64,000 bases of DNA from Candidatus Enterosoma merdigallinarum (GTDB lineage Bacteria; Bacillota_I; Bacilli_A; RFN20; CAG-288). Shown here piece by piece: positions 1 to 8,538 of the stretch; the first letter of the stretch is position 1; every line of letters begins with the position of its first letter. Both the position numbers and the translations under genes were made by a program. The notes beneath the pieces are model-generated. The model saw nothing but the letters and a program-made list of their open reading frames with translations. It was not told the origin of the DNA and ran no database searches. The stretch covers positions 1 through 64,000 of the forward strand of contig DVNL01000005.1 in the NCBI GenBank assembly GCA_018714385.1, read 5' to 3'.

Positions 1-72
1 CTCAACTGGCCCCATACCTGCGACGATGGCCTGGAAAGCGAATATTATATCCCTTGGCGGAAAAATAAATAA
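1..72 (+). CDS. C-terminal end of an unidentified protein (partial)
   Basis: An open frame enters from the left edge and stops at TAA (70-72). The last 23 residues can be read, ending in YYIPWRKNK. The codon choice matches the rest of the window and a strong hairpin terminator follows 10 bases later, so this is very likely the true end of a gene. The fragment is too short to assign a family. Confidence 0.55.
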   Translation, partial: LNWPHTCDDGLESEYYIPWRKNK

Positions 73-82
73 GACAAGCAAA

Positions 83-123
83 AAAACCGCCCTGCTGAAT
101 TTGTCGTTCAGCAGGGCGGTTTT
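83..123. terminator. Strong bidirectional intrinsic terminator
   Basis: A 17-bp perfect stem (83-99 with 107-123) closes a 7-nt loop. On the minus strand it is followed by a run of seven T, on the plus strand by four. It can end both the leftmost gene and guaA, which stops at 250 on the minus strand. The stretch between 124 and 249 shows nothing else recognisable. Confidence 0.9.
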
Positions 124-249
124 GCTTGTCCCTTTGTGATTATTCTCTTGGGAATACCGGGCGAACACGAATAGTATCAATCCAGTATCAAGAGCCACAG
201 CGACGGGCAAAAAAGCCTGTATTCATGCGGGTTTGCGCCGTTTTGACGG

Positions 250-1791
250 TCATTCCCACTCAATCGTCGACGGCGGCTTGGAAGTATAGTCGAAAAGGAC
301 ACGATTCACGCCTTTGACTTCATTGACGATACGGTCTGCGACAGAGGACAGAAGATCATGGGAAAGTCTTGAAGGGCGCGCCGTCATGAAGTCGTCGGTT
401 TCAACGGCTCTTAATACGACAGCATAATCATAGGTCCGGTGGTCGCCCATGACACCGACGGATTGCATATTCGACAAGGCGGCAAAATATTGACTCAATC
501 GATATTCCAATCCAGCCTTTTTGACTTCTTCACGGAAGATGGCATCGGCCTCTTGAACTATTTTGACCTTTTCTTTCGTCACTTCACCGATGATGCGTAT
601 GCCAAGTCCAGGACCAGGGAAGGGCTGGCGATAGACGAGCGTCTTCGGCAATCCGAGCTGGAGGCCGATTTCGCGGACTTCATCCTTGAAGAGACAAGAA
701 AGGGGCTCGATGATGCCCTTGAAACCGATGTCCTCGGGCAGGCCGCCGACATTGTGGTGGGACTTGATCGTCGCAGCGGCGCCGAGTCCGGATTCGATCC
801 TGTCCGGGTAGATTGTCCCTTGGGCGAGAAAATCCATTTTGCCTAATTTCTTCTTTTCGGTGTTGAAGACCTCGATGAAGGTGTTCCCGATGACTTTTCT
901 CTTTTGTTCCGGATCGATGATGCCTTGAAGTTTCTTGTAGAAAAGATCGGCGGCATCGACGGCAACGAAGTTGAGATCGAAAAGACCGTCAGGGCCGAAG
1001 ATGGCTTTGACTTGCTTTGCCTCGTCTTTCCTGAGAAAACCATGGTCGACGAAGACACAAGTCAGGTTCTTTCCGATGGCTTTGGAAAGGAGAGCTGCGG
1101 TGACGGAGGAATCGACCCCGCCGGAGAGGGCACAGAGCACTTTTCTTTCTTTGACTTGCTCTCGGATTCGCTGAATCTCCTCTGCGATGAAGGAGGACTT
1201 GATGAAATTTCCTTTGCACCCGCAGATATCGATGACGAAGTTCTTGAGGATTGTCTCTCCTTCGACGGTATGTTCGACCTCCGGATGGAACTGCGTGGCG
1301 TAGATTCCTTTTGTGGGATCTTCAAAAGATCCGACAGGACAGTCGTCGGTATGGGAAGTCACCGCCATGTCCTTCGGGACTTGCGCGATGAAATCGGTAT
1401 GGGACATGAAGACGGCAGTCCTCTTTTCGACCCCTTTGAGCAACCTGGAATCCGGGTGGACGTATAGCGTGGTGTTTCCATACTCCCCTTTTTCGGCCGG
1501 CTGGACCTTTCCGCCAAGAAGCTGGGCGATCAGCTGTGCACCATAGCAAATGCCGAGAATCGGTTTTCCGATGGAAAAGACGCGGGGATCGATTTTCGGA
1601 GAAGAGTCCCGATAGACGGAATTCGGTCCTCCCGTGAAAATGATGCCGCGAACCTCTTTTCTGGCAAGTTCCTCCAAGGAAACGGTATATGGGACGACTT
1701 CGGAATAGACGTTAAGTTGCCGTATCCTTCTGGCGATGAGTTGATTGTACTGTCCGCCGAAGTCAACGACGACGATCTTTTCTTCTGTCAT
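250..1791 (-). CDS. guaA: GMP synthase (glutamine-hydrolysing)
   Basis: Converts XMP to GMP in the cytoplasm using ATP and glutamine. The 513-residue product has the usual length. An N-terminal class I glutamine amidotransferase domain carries Cys82 (GICYGAQ), His169 and Glu171 (QFHPEVEH). The ATP-pyrophosphatase domain follows with the P-loop SGGVDSS (223-229), and the C-terminal dimerisation domain ends in the typical KPPSTIEWE. An in-frame start lies 25 codons upstream, but ATG at 1791 was chosen because GAGG sits 6 nt before it and the family starts at about this point (KIVVVDFGGQ). The gene stands alone between convergent and divergent neighbours. Confidence 0.97.
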   Translation of the reverse strand: MTEEKIVVVDFGGQYNQLIARRIRQLNVYSEVVPYTVSLEELARKEVRGIIFTGGPNSVYRDSSPKIDPRVFSIGKPILGICYGAQLIAQLLGGKVQPAEKGEYGNTTLYVHPDSRLLKGVEKRTAVFMSHTDFIAQVPKDMAVTSHTDDCPVGSFEDPTKGIYATQFHPEVEHTVEGETILKNFVIDICGCKGNFIKSSFIAEEIQRIREQVKERKVLCALSGGVDSSVTAALLSKAIGKNLTCVFVDHGFLRKDEAKQVKAIFGPDGLFDLNFVAVDAADLFYKKLQGIIDPEQKRKVIGNTFIEVFNTEKKKLGKMDFLAQGTIYPDRIESGLGAAATIKSHHNVGGLPEDIGFKGIIEPLSCLFKDEVREIGLQLGLPKTLVYRQPFPGPGLGIRIIGEVTKEKVKIVQEADAIFREEVKKAGLEYRLSQYFAALSNMQSVGVMGDHRTYDYAVVLRAVETDDFMTARPSRLSHDLLSSVADRIVNEVKGVNRVLFDYTSKPPSTIEWE

Positions 1792-1809
1792 GATTGAAAC
1801 CTCGCAAAA

Positions 1810-1815
1810 ATTATA
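1810..1815 (-). promoter_or_regulatory. Possible -10 box for guaA
   Basis: A perfect TATAAT lies 18 nt before the guaA start codon, with no convincing -35 box at 16-18 nt. If used, the leader would be only about 12 nt, just enough to include the GAGG ribosome binding site. Confidence 0.35.
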
Positions 1816-1885
1816 GAAGAGAGGAAGTAGAAAAGAAAAGCAAAGTGGCAGAGAAGAAGACACCAAGAATTGTCATTTCCCGATG

Positions 1886-1915
1886 ATGAGAAACCCTCTC
1901 GGAATGTGCTATAAT
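1886..1915 (+). promoter_or_regulatory. Extended -10 promoter directly before the gene at 1926
   Basis: TGC-TATAAT (1907-1915) is a textbook extended -10 box, with a weak ATGAGA -35 box 18 nt upstream (1886-1891). Transcription would begin near 1922, leaving about 4 nt before the ATG at 1926. No ribosome binding site fits in that space. Confidence 0.7.
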
Positions 1916-1925
1916 GCCGGTATCT

Positions 1926-2699
1926 ATGGATAAAGCAACGTTAATCGAAAGAATTTCGGCGATTGAAAAGGAGGAGAGTTTCTCCTTCTTTGAGGATGGG
2001 AAGCAAGTCGAAAGCCGCTTCAATATCGGAACGGGCTATGAAAGATATAATGAAGGCAGTCGGGGAACGGGCCTTTCCAAGGCTCTCTATGCCGTTGTCG
2101 CCAATCTGGCCATCTTTCGTGCCCAAGGCAAGGAAAAGGCGAGCGTCGGGCTTCAAGCTTTCGACGTGTTTTTCGGAAAGCTGATCGGCGAGGTGAAGGA
2201 GACATCCATCGTCTCGTCTCTATCGGAAGAACGAAAGAAGGCCATCCGTATTTTCTCCTCTTTCCTGGACGGGACCGAAAGGGTCACAATGGCAGATATC
2301 TTGGCGCAGGCGTTTCCCCTTCTTGCCGTCAAGTTCGCTTTGACCGAGGAAGGCATCGACAAGAAGACCTTCCAGGAATTCTCCAAGAAAAAGGAGATTC
2401 TCTTCAATCAGACGGCCCTCTTTGTCCGTTCCCTCTTCCACTCCTTTTTGACTTTGGAAAACACGGACCCATTCAAGATTCGGACGGACCTCGAGAATCT
2501 CGATGCCCCCTATTTTGTTTATGACAAGACTTTGATGATCGCTACAGACAAGGACGATTTCACATTGAAATTGCTCAAGGAAGATATCATAGCCAATCTC
2601 GAAAACACAGCGAAGAATTTTTCTTTGAAAGATATCGATAGCGTCGCTGTCATCTATCTCCTTCGTGAGATCTTCGCGGTCGTATCTGTTGCGGAATGA
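1926..2699 (+). CDS. Protein of unknown function
   Basis: A 257-residue soluble protein, largely helical by appearance, with no signal peptide or membrane segment. I do not recognise a family. ATG 1926 is preferred over an in-frame ATG at 1914 because the latter lies inside the TATAAT promoter box. No Shine-Dalgarno sequence precedes it, so the message may be leaderless. Codon use matches known genes in the window, and the gene ends just before a hairpin terminator shared with the converging gene at 2753. It is divergent from guaA. Confidence 0.75.
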   Translation: MDKATLIERISAIEKEESFSFFEDGKQVESRFNIGTGYERYNEGSRGTGLSKALYAVVANLAIFRAQGKEKASVGLQAFDVFFGKLIGEVKETSIVSSLSEERKKAIRIFSSFLDGTERVTMADILAQAFPLLAVKFALTEEGIDKKTFQEFSKKKEILFNQTALFVRSLFHSFLTLENTDPFKIRTDLENLDAPYFVYDKTLMIATDKDDFTLKLLKEDIIANLENTAKNFSLKDIDSVAVIYLLREIFAVVSVAE

Positions 2700-2708
2700 C
2701 GGCGTTGA

Positions 2709-2743
2709 AAAAGCCTTCCCGGCGATGAGGGGAAGGCTTTTTT
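2709..2743. terminator. Bidirectional intrinsic terminator
   Basis: A 12-bp stem of the form AAAAGCCTTCCC / GGGAAGGCTTTT with a loop of about 9 nt has T runs on both strands. It separates the converging genes ending at 2699 (+) and 2753 (-). Confidence 0.85.
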
Positions 2744-2752
2744 CTTTTCTCC

Positions 2753-4045
2753 TTAGTTTTTCTCGCCCTCTCTTTCGAGGTTTTCTTTGGCGATGGAGAG
2801 CATTAACTTGATGCGGTTTTCCTGATTGACTTTCGGAGCGCCGGCGTCGTAGTCGACGGCGACGATATTGGCTTTCGGGAACGTCTCGACGACGCGTCTG
2901 ATCATGCCTTTTCCGGAGATGTGGTTTGGGAGGCAGCCGAAGGGTTGTGTGCAGACGATGTTCTCATATCCCGATTCGGCCAGTTCGAGCATCTCGCCGG
3001 TCAGAAGCCAGCCTTCGCCCATCTTGTTGCCGTAGCCGTTGATGCCTTTGCAGAGTTCCTTGACATGGCTGTAGCGGGCAGGGACTTGGAAGTGGCTGTT
3101 GTTTTTTATGGCGTCGCAGAAGAGATTCTGGATCTTCGTGCAGTAATCGAAGAGCTTTTCGCAGACGAACTTTTTGAGATGATGGCCGCCATAGAGCTTG
3201 CAGTCGTCGATGCGGTTGTCGATCTTGAAGAGGACGAAGTTGAGCATTCCGGGAAGATTGACTTCGCAATCCTGCTCGCGGAGGAAGAGTTCTAGGTTGT
3301 TGTTGCCCAGAGCGGCATATTTGACGTAGATTTCGCCGACGATGCCGACCTTGACGCGTTTCTTTCCGTCCTTCGGAATGCCGTCGAAGTCCTTGGCGAT
3401 TTTGGCCAGGTTTCTTTCCACGACTTTGATCTTGTATCCATCCTTGTGGAGCATCTGATCGGCAAGACGGTCGATCCATTCCTGGACCTTCTTCTCCGTC
3501 TCGCCTTTGTTCACCTCGTAGGGTTCCGCCTGGTTCTTCAGGCACATGAGCATGTCGCCGTAGATGACTGCCGCGACCGCCCTTCGAATCATCGGAAGGG
3601 TGATCTTCAATCCCGGGTTGGGCTCCAGGCCGGAAAGGTTCAAGGAGATGACGGGAATGTAATCCATTCCGGCTCGCTTCAGGCCTTTCCTCAAGAGCAT
3701 GATGTAGTTGGAGGCACGGCAGCCGCCGCCTGTCTGGGTGATCATGAGGGCGACCTTGTGAAGATCGTATTTGCCCGTGAGGAGGGCGTGGATCATCTGG
3801 CCGCAACTGAGGATAGCGGGATAGCACATGTCGTTCTGGATGAATTTCAATCCCGTCTGGGCGATTTCCGGAGAGGTGTCGGTGAGAAGCTCCGTCTTGT
3901 AGCCGTAGTGGGTGAAGACTCTTTGGAGGATGGAAAAGTGGATGGGGGCCATCATCGGGAAAAGGATGGTGTAATCCTTTTTCATGTCCGGGGTGAAGAT
4001 GACGCGTCCGGTCTTCTTGTCCCGCTTCAGTTCTTTCTCTTTCAT
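2753..4045 (-). CDS. 2-hydroxyglutaryl-CoA dehydratase D-component-like protein
   Basis: A 430-residue cytoplasmic protein that resembles the C-terminal part of the large (about 1,400-residue) activase-related proteins of anaerobic Firmicutes. The region around FPMMAPIHF, the Cys residues in NDMCYPAIL and the segment QTGGGCRASNY are characteristic of the family. Start ATG 4045 overlaps the stop of the upstream activase gene as ATGA, so the two are translationally coupled. Together (983 + 430 residues) they match the length of the fused protein. The substrate is unknown, and no separate dehydratase subunits are encoded nearby. An in-frame extension upstream of 4045 is an artefact of the activase gene in another frame. 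Confidence 0.8.
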   Translation of the reverse strand: MKEKELKRDKKTGRVIFTPDMKKDYTILFPMMAPIHFSILQRVFTHYGYKTELLTDTSPEIAQTGLKFIQNDMCYPAILSCGQMIHALLTGKYDLHKVALMITQTGGGCRASNYIMLLRKGLKRAGMDYIPVISLNLSGLEPNPGLKITLPMIRRAVAAVIYGDMLMCLKNQAEPYEVNKGETEKKVQEWIDRLADQMLHKDGYKIKVVERNLAKIAKDFDGIPKDGKKRVKVGIVGEIYVKYAALGNNNLELFLREQDCEVNLPGMLNFVLFKIDNRIDDCKLYGGHHLKKFVCEKLFDYCTKIQNLFCDAIKNNSHFQVPARYSHVKELCKGINGYGNKMGEGWLLTGEMLELAESGYENIVCTQPFGCLPNHISGKGMIRRVVETFPKANIVAVDYDAGAPKVNQENRIKLMLSIAKENLEREGEKN

Positions 4046-6993
4046 CGCTTGTCTGCCTCCCTTCTTCTCAAGGCCTCCAGCAAGGAGCGGATGCGGATCT
4101 TGACCGCGCCGAGGTTTGTGATCTCGTCGATCTTGACCTGGGTGTAGATCTTGCCGTGTCTTTCGAGGATGTCCCGGACTTCGTCGGAAGTGATGGCATC
4201 GACGCCGCAACCGAATGAGACCAGCTGGACAAGCTGCATATCTTTCTTGTCCACGATGTAGTTGGCCGCCTTGTAGAGCCTGGAGTGGTATGTCCATTGG
4301 TTGAGGACGTGGCTGGGCTCGGGATTCTTTTCGAGCTTGCTGATGACGTCCTCTGTCACGACGGCGCAATCATATCCGAGGATGAGCTTGTCGATGTCGT
4401 GGCAGATGAGCGGATCGACGTGGTAGGGTCTTCCGGAGAGGACGATGATTGTCTTTTTCTGCTTTCTCGCCTCTTCGACGATCTGCATGCCTTTCCGCAT
4501 CACGAGGTCCTCGAACTTCTGGTATTCGTCATAGGCCTTGTCGCTGGCCTTTTTCACTTGGAGCGGGGTGATATCGGGATAATGCTCCACGAGGCTCTCA
4601 TATATTTTTTCCGGGAAGTGGCGTCCTTCGGAGAGATTGACATAGGGGTTGAGATAGGAGACTCCCTCTGCCCGAAGGGATTTGACGTTTGCCTTGATGA
4701 CTTCCGAATAGTAGGCGACGACAGGGCAATTGTAGTGGTTGTCCGTATGGCCCTCTTCGACGTTGTAGGACATGCAGGGGTAGAAGATCGTCTTCACGCC
4801 TTTGCCGAGGAGATCGATGACATGACCATGGAGGATCTTGGCGGGATAGCATACGGTATCGGAAGGTATCGTCATTTGTCCCTTTCGATATAGTTTGGCC
4901 GAAGAGTGGCCGCTCAAGACGACTTGGAAGCCAAGCTCCGTGAAGAAGCGATACCAGAAAGGCGTCAATTCATAGAAGTTGAGGCCCATCGGAAGACCGA
5001 TCTTGCCGCGGGGGAAGTCCTTTTCGTCGAGGCTTTCGCCATTGTAGCTACGCAAGAGTTTGTACTTGAAATCGTAGAGATCCAGACTCAGGTCATTGGC
5101 CTTCTTGGTCACTGGCTTTTCGCAACGATTGCCGCCGATAAAGACGCGCTTGTCGTCGAATATAGAAATGGTAAGGCGACATTTATTGTTGCATCCTTGG
5201 CAAATAGATGAGATGACTTTCCTTTGGAAGTTTTCGATCTTTTCCTTGGAAAGCATGCTGGATTTCTCAAGATGCAGATCCATCGCATCCAAAGCCGCAC
5301 CATAGGCTCCCATCAAGCCGGCGATATTGGAACGGATGACGCGGACGCCGAGCTCCTTTTCGAAGGCGCGAAGGACGGCATCGTTGAGGAAAGTTCCGCC
5401 TTGGACGACGATCTTCTTGCCGAGCTCATCCTTGCTTGAGCAGCGGATGACCTTGTAGAGGGCATTTTTGACGACGGAAATAGCAAGGCCGGCGGCGATA
5501 TCGTTGACCGTCGCTCCATCCTTTTGGGCCTGCTTGACAGAGGAATTCATGAAGACGGTGCAGCGGGAACCGAGATTGACCGGCCTCTTGGCGAAGAGGG
5601 AGAGTTTGGCGAAGTCTGCGATGTCGAACCCCAAAGAGGAGGCGAAAGTCTGGAGGAAGGATCCGCAGCCGGAGGAGCAGGCCTCGTTGAGGAAGATGTC
5701 GTCGATGACGCCGTTGCGGATACGGAAGCATTTGATGTCTTGTCCGCCGATGTCGATGACGAATTCGACGTCGGGGAGGAAATGCTTCGCCGCTTGGAAG
5801 TGGGCCATCGTCTCGACGATGCCGTGGTCGAAGGAGAAGGCGTTCTTGGCCAAATCCTCGCCGTAGCCTGTCGACGAGGCGCCGGCGATATAGGCTTCCT
5901 TGTTCATGCGATTGTAGATTTCCAAAAGCATGTCCTTCAAAAGGGCGATGGGGTCTCCTTGGTTGGAGACGTAGTGACTGTAGCGGATGTTGCAGTCCTT
6001 ATCGATGAGAACGGCCTTGAGCGTGGTCGATCCGGAGTCGACGCCGAGATAGAGGGGGCCACGATACTCTTCAAGAGGCAGGGTCTCGACACGATCTTTG
6101 TCGTGATCCTTTGTGAACTCTTCGTACTCCTTCTCGTCCTTGAAAAGAGGTTCGATATAGGAGAAGTTTTCGTTGTTTCGGTAGTTTTTGACTTTGTCCA
6201 GGATCGAATCGATTGCGACAGGCTCGTCTTTCTTGGCCAGAAGGGCGGAACCGATGGCGACGTAATAGAGGGAATCCTCGGGAAGGATGCCCTTGACGCC
6301 GAGAGTGTCGTCGAAGGCGTTGCGAAGTTCCGACATGAAGGTCAGAGGACCGCCAAGATACATGACGTTGTTCTTCACTTCGCGTCCTTGGGCAAGACCG
6401 GCGATCGTCTGGTTGACGACGGCATAGAAAATGCTCTCCGCGATGTCTTCCTTCCTGGCGCCCTGATTGAGAAGAGGCTGGATATCGCTCTTGGCGAAGA
6501 CGCCGCATCGAGAAGCGATCGTATAGATGCGCTCATGGCCCTTGGCGAGGTCGTTGACCTTTTCGATGGGGACGTTGAGCAAAGAGGCCATCTGATCGAT
6601 GAAGGCTCCCGTTCCGCCGGCACAGGTGCCGTTCATGCGGACTTCGACGCCATCGGTCAGGAAGAGAATCTTGGCATCCTCTCCGCCAAGCTCGATGATA
6701 CAGTCCGTCTGCGGATATCTTTCCTTTGTCGTCTCGCGGGTGGCATAGACTTCTTGGTAGAAGGGGAAATGGCATCCTTCCGCGATGCCCATTCCGGCAG
6801 AACCGGAAAAGGCCAAGGGAACCTTGTCAATTCCTTTCAGTGGTCCCTCGCGGAGAGCCTTGATGACATCGCCGAGTTTTTCCGCGATTCGCGAATAGTG
6901 CCTTTCGTAGGTTTTGAAGACGACCTTGTTTTCGTCGTCCAGGACCACGGCCTTGATGGTGGTCGATCCGATGTCGATTCCTGCTGAGATCAT
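4042..6993 (-). CDS. Acyl-CoA dehydratase activase-related protein, two ASKHA domains
   Basis: A 983-residue protein of the BcrAD/BadF/HgdC type, which uses ATP hydrolysis and a [4Fe-4S] cluster to push electrons onto a partner. Two tandem ASKHA ATPase domains are visible. The first starts AGIDIGSTT and has Cys124 (NGTCAGGTG) and Cys163 (ASRCGVF). The second starts near residue 315 (LGVDSGSTT) and carries ACSSGCGSF and GSRCTVF. A Cys-rich segment (CQGCNNKC) leads into a DUF2229-like C-terminal region. The gene overlaps its neighbours by 4 nt on both sides (ATGA), forming a three-gene operon. The physiological partner and substrate are not apparent. Confidence 0.88.
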   Translation of the reverse strand: MISAGIDIGSTTIKAVVLDDENKVVFKTYERHYSRIAEKLGDVIKALREGPLKGIDKVPLAFSGSAGMGIAEGCHFPFYQEVYATRETTKERYPQTDCIIELGGEDAKILFLTDGVEVRMNGTCAGGTGAFIDQMASLLNVPIEKVNDLAKGHERIYTIASRCGVFAKSDIQPLLNQGARKEDIAESIFYAVVNQTIAGLAQGREVKNNVMYLGGPLTFMSELRNAFDDTLGVKGILPEDSLYYVAIGSALLAKKDEPVAIDSILDKVKNYRNNENFSYIEPLFKDEKEYEEFTKDHDKDRVETLPLEEYRGPLYLGVDSGSTTLKAVLIDKDCNIRYSHYVSNQGDPIALLKDMLLEIYNRMNKEAYIAGASSTGYGEDLAKNAFSFDHGIVETMAHFQAAKHFLPDVEFVIDIGGQDIKCFRIRNGVIDDIFLNEACSSGCGSFLQTFASSLGFDIADFAKLSLFAKRPVNLGSRCTVFMNSSVKQAQKDGATVNDIAAGLAISVVKNALYKVIRCSSKDELGKKIVVQGGTFLNDAVLRAFEKELGVRVIRSNIAGLMGAYGAALDAMDLHLEKSSMLSKEKIENFQRKVISSICQGCNNKCRLTISIFDDKRVFIGGNRCEKPVTKKANDLSLDLYDFKYKLLRSYNGESLDEKDFPRGKIGLPMGLNFYELTPFWYRFFTELGFQVVLSGHSSAKLYRKGQMTIPSDTVCYPAKILHGHVIDLLGKGVKTIFYPCMSYNVEEGHTDNHYNCPVVAYYSEVIKANVKSLRAEGVSYLNPYVNLSEGRHFPEKIYESLVEHYPDITPLQVKKASDKAYDEYQKFEDLVMRKGMQIVEEARKQKKTIIVLSGRPYHVDPLICHDIDKLILGYDCAVVTEDVISKLEKNPEPSHVLNQWTYHSRLYKAANYIVDKKDMQLVQLVSFGCGVDAITSDEVRDILERHGKIYTQVKIDEITNLGAVKIRIRSLLEALRRREADKR

Positions 6994-8213
6994 TGTTCGT
7001 TCTTCTCCTTGTCTTCGTCGTCTTTCGTGCCGCTCAAGTCGATGACGATGCCTGTCGGATCGGCCGGCTTCTGAGACGGTTCGGAATCGCTCCGTGGCGT
7101 GTCGGAAGTGTTTTCGTAAGAAGGAGCCGTCTCTCCGCCTGTGTTTTGGGCATCAAAGGGAGAAGAGAACGGATGTTCCTCGCGATAGGTCGGTGCCGGG
7201 ACGAAACAGCCTCTGGCGGCGGATTCCTCGCCGTGGACATAGTTGGGACTGCAATAAGTCTGGTATACCGAAAGCCGCGTCTGGGCAGGCATGCGCGATA
7301 GCAAGAGTTCCTGGCTTTCTTCGAGGACGCAATAGTCGTTCAGAAGGCAGAAGTAGTTGAGCAGGAGGCCATAAAAGAGAGAAAGGGACGGCGCCAGCAA
7401 AATGATCAAAGGCAGGACCATGATGTTGTTCGTCGAGATGAAGGAGCAGGCATAGAGGATCACGCCGTAAAGGACCGAAAAGGCGAGATAGTAGGGCCAA
7501 TTGTTGCGGAAGCTTTCCTTGAGCCGATGGCCTTGGATGAGGCGGCCGAATTGGAGCTTGGAAAGGCTTCTTGCCTGGCTTGCCGAGATGTTCTTGTCGA
7601 TGTCGGGAAGGACGATGGTGGAGAGATAGTGCATCGACAGGTTGTTGTCGAAGAAATAGAAAATGGCAAGGAAGAGAGGGATGAAGGCCGAGACGCCGAA
7701 GAGAATGGTCAAAGGACGGGTGAGGAGATGCCCGTTTTCGACGACATAGTCCATAAGAGTGTTCATGTCGGCATTTTGGCTGACGAAGAGTTCACTGATA
7801 TGTTCGACCACACCGCCTGCTTCAGGGAAACAATTGGCGATGGCGGGGAAGGCATTTTCCAGGATGGTGATGATGAAGAAGAAAAGAAGAAGGGTCCAAA
7901 GGACGGCTCCCAGCGCGCCGAAGACACCGCCCATATTCTGGGTGAAGAAGGCTTTGTAGGCATCGGCGTAGCTGAAACCGGGCTTTCCGATCCCGGCGAT
8001 GTCGTAGCGAAGCCTTTTCTCGACGGTATAAAACATCGGCAGGATGAAATAGAGGAGGCACAGGGAGAGGATATATGTGCTGAGGGCGGTCAAGACGATC
8101 ACGATCGTCAGCAGGATGGGCGGGATGAGCAAGGCGAGATTGATGAAGAGGCTCTTCTTGAAGGCACGCTTCCGCCTTTCTGACACCCGTCGATGCAGTT
8201 CGTTGTTTGTCAT
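6990..8213 (-). CDS. Polytopic membrane protein of unknown function
   Basis: A 407-residue protein with about six hydrophobic segments between residues 25 and 310. A polar, Pro/Ser/Thr-rich tail of about 100 residues follows and is probably cytosolic and disordered. ATG 8213 is preceded by AAGGA at good spacing, and an upstream in-frame start at 8243 lacks a ribosome binding site. It is the first gene of the activase operon and its stop overlaps the activase start (ATGA). No family recognised. The coupling suggests a membrane partner of the activase-like proteins, but this is inference. Confidence 0.8.
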   Translation of the reverse strand: MTNNELHRRVSERRKRAFKKSLFINLALLIPPILLTIVIVLTALSTYILSLCLLYFILPMFYTVEKRLRYDIAGIGKPGFSYADAYKAFFTQNMGGVFGALGAVLWTLLLFFFIITILENAFPAIANCFPEAGGVVEHISELFVSQNADMNTLMDYVVENGHLLTRPLTILFGVSAFIPLFLAIFYFFDNNLSMHYLSTIVLPDIDKNISASQARSLSKLQFGRLIQGHRLKESFRNNWPYYLAFSVLYGVILYACSFISTNNIMVLPLIILLAPSLSLFYGLLLNYFCLLNDYCVLEESQELLLSRMPAQTRLSVYQTYCSPNYVHGEESAARGCFVPAPTYREEHPFSSPFDAQNTGGETAPSYENTSDTPRSDSEPSQKPADPTGIVIDLSGTKDDEDKEKNEQ

Positions 8214-8352
8214 TTCTTTTTCCTTAAGTTGCCAAAAAATCAAGCCTGGCAGGGCTTCCTCTTTATTTTAATACAAGAGTGTTTTCTGCAATAACAAAAA
8301 GGCTTTTCTTCCTTTTGGAAGAGAAGGATATTTCACTTTTTCGGAAAGAAGT

Positions 8353-8538
8353 CTAAAGAGACGGCGTGTAGCCGGCCTTCCTTATGGCGGCAAGGGCGTT
8401 CTCGACGTCTTTCTCCTCGACCTTTACCAGATGGTTGGCAAGATCGATCGATGCTGCGATGTTGGAAAGTTTCAACGCTTTCTCGATCTTCTGCTGGCAG
8501 TGGATGCACTTCATGTCATCGACTTGGATTGCGGTCAT
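8353..8538 (-). CDS. copZ: CopZ-like copper chaperone (HMA domain)
   Basis: A 61-residue heavy-metal-associated domain with the metal site MKCIHC near residue 9, of the size expected for CopZ. It would carry Cu(I) to the ATPase CopA. The start overlaps the end of copA by 23 nt and has a strong AAAGGAGG ribosome binding site, so the two are co-transcribed. It is shorter than many CopZ proteins (about 68 residues) but contains the whole beta-alpha-beta-beta-alpha-beta pattern. Confidence 0.8.
   Translation of the reverse strand: MTAIQVDDMKCIHCQQKIEKALKLSNIAASIDLANHLVKVEEKDVENALAAIRKAGYTPSL

Noticed and set aside
1914-1925. ATG 1914 as the start of the unknown gene
   Set aside because: It lies inside the TATAAT box, so it would be upstream of the expected transcript start.
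5524-6987. A 487-codon open frame antisense to the activase gene
   Set aside because: The activase frame has conserved cysteine and nucleotide motifs; the antisense frame has none.
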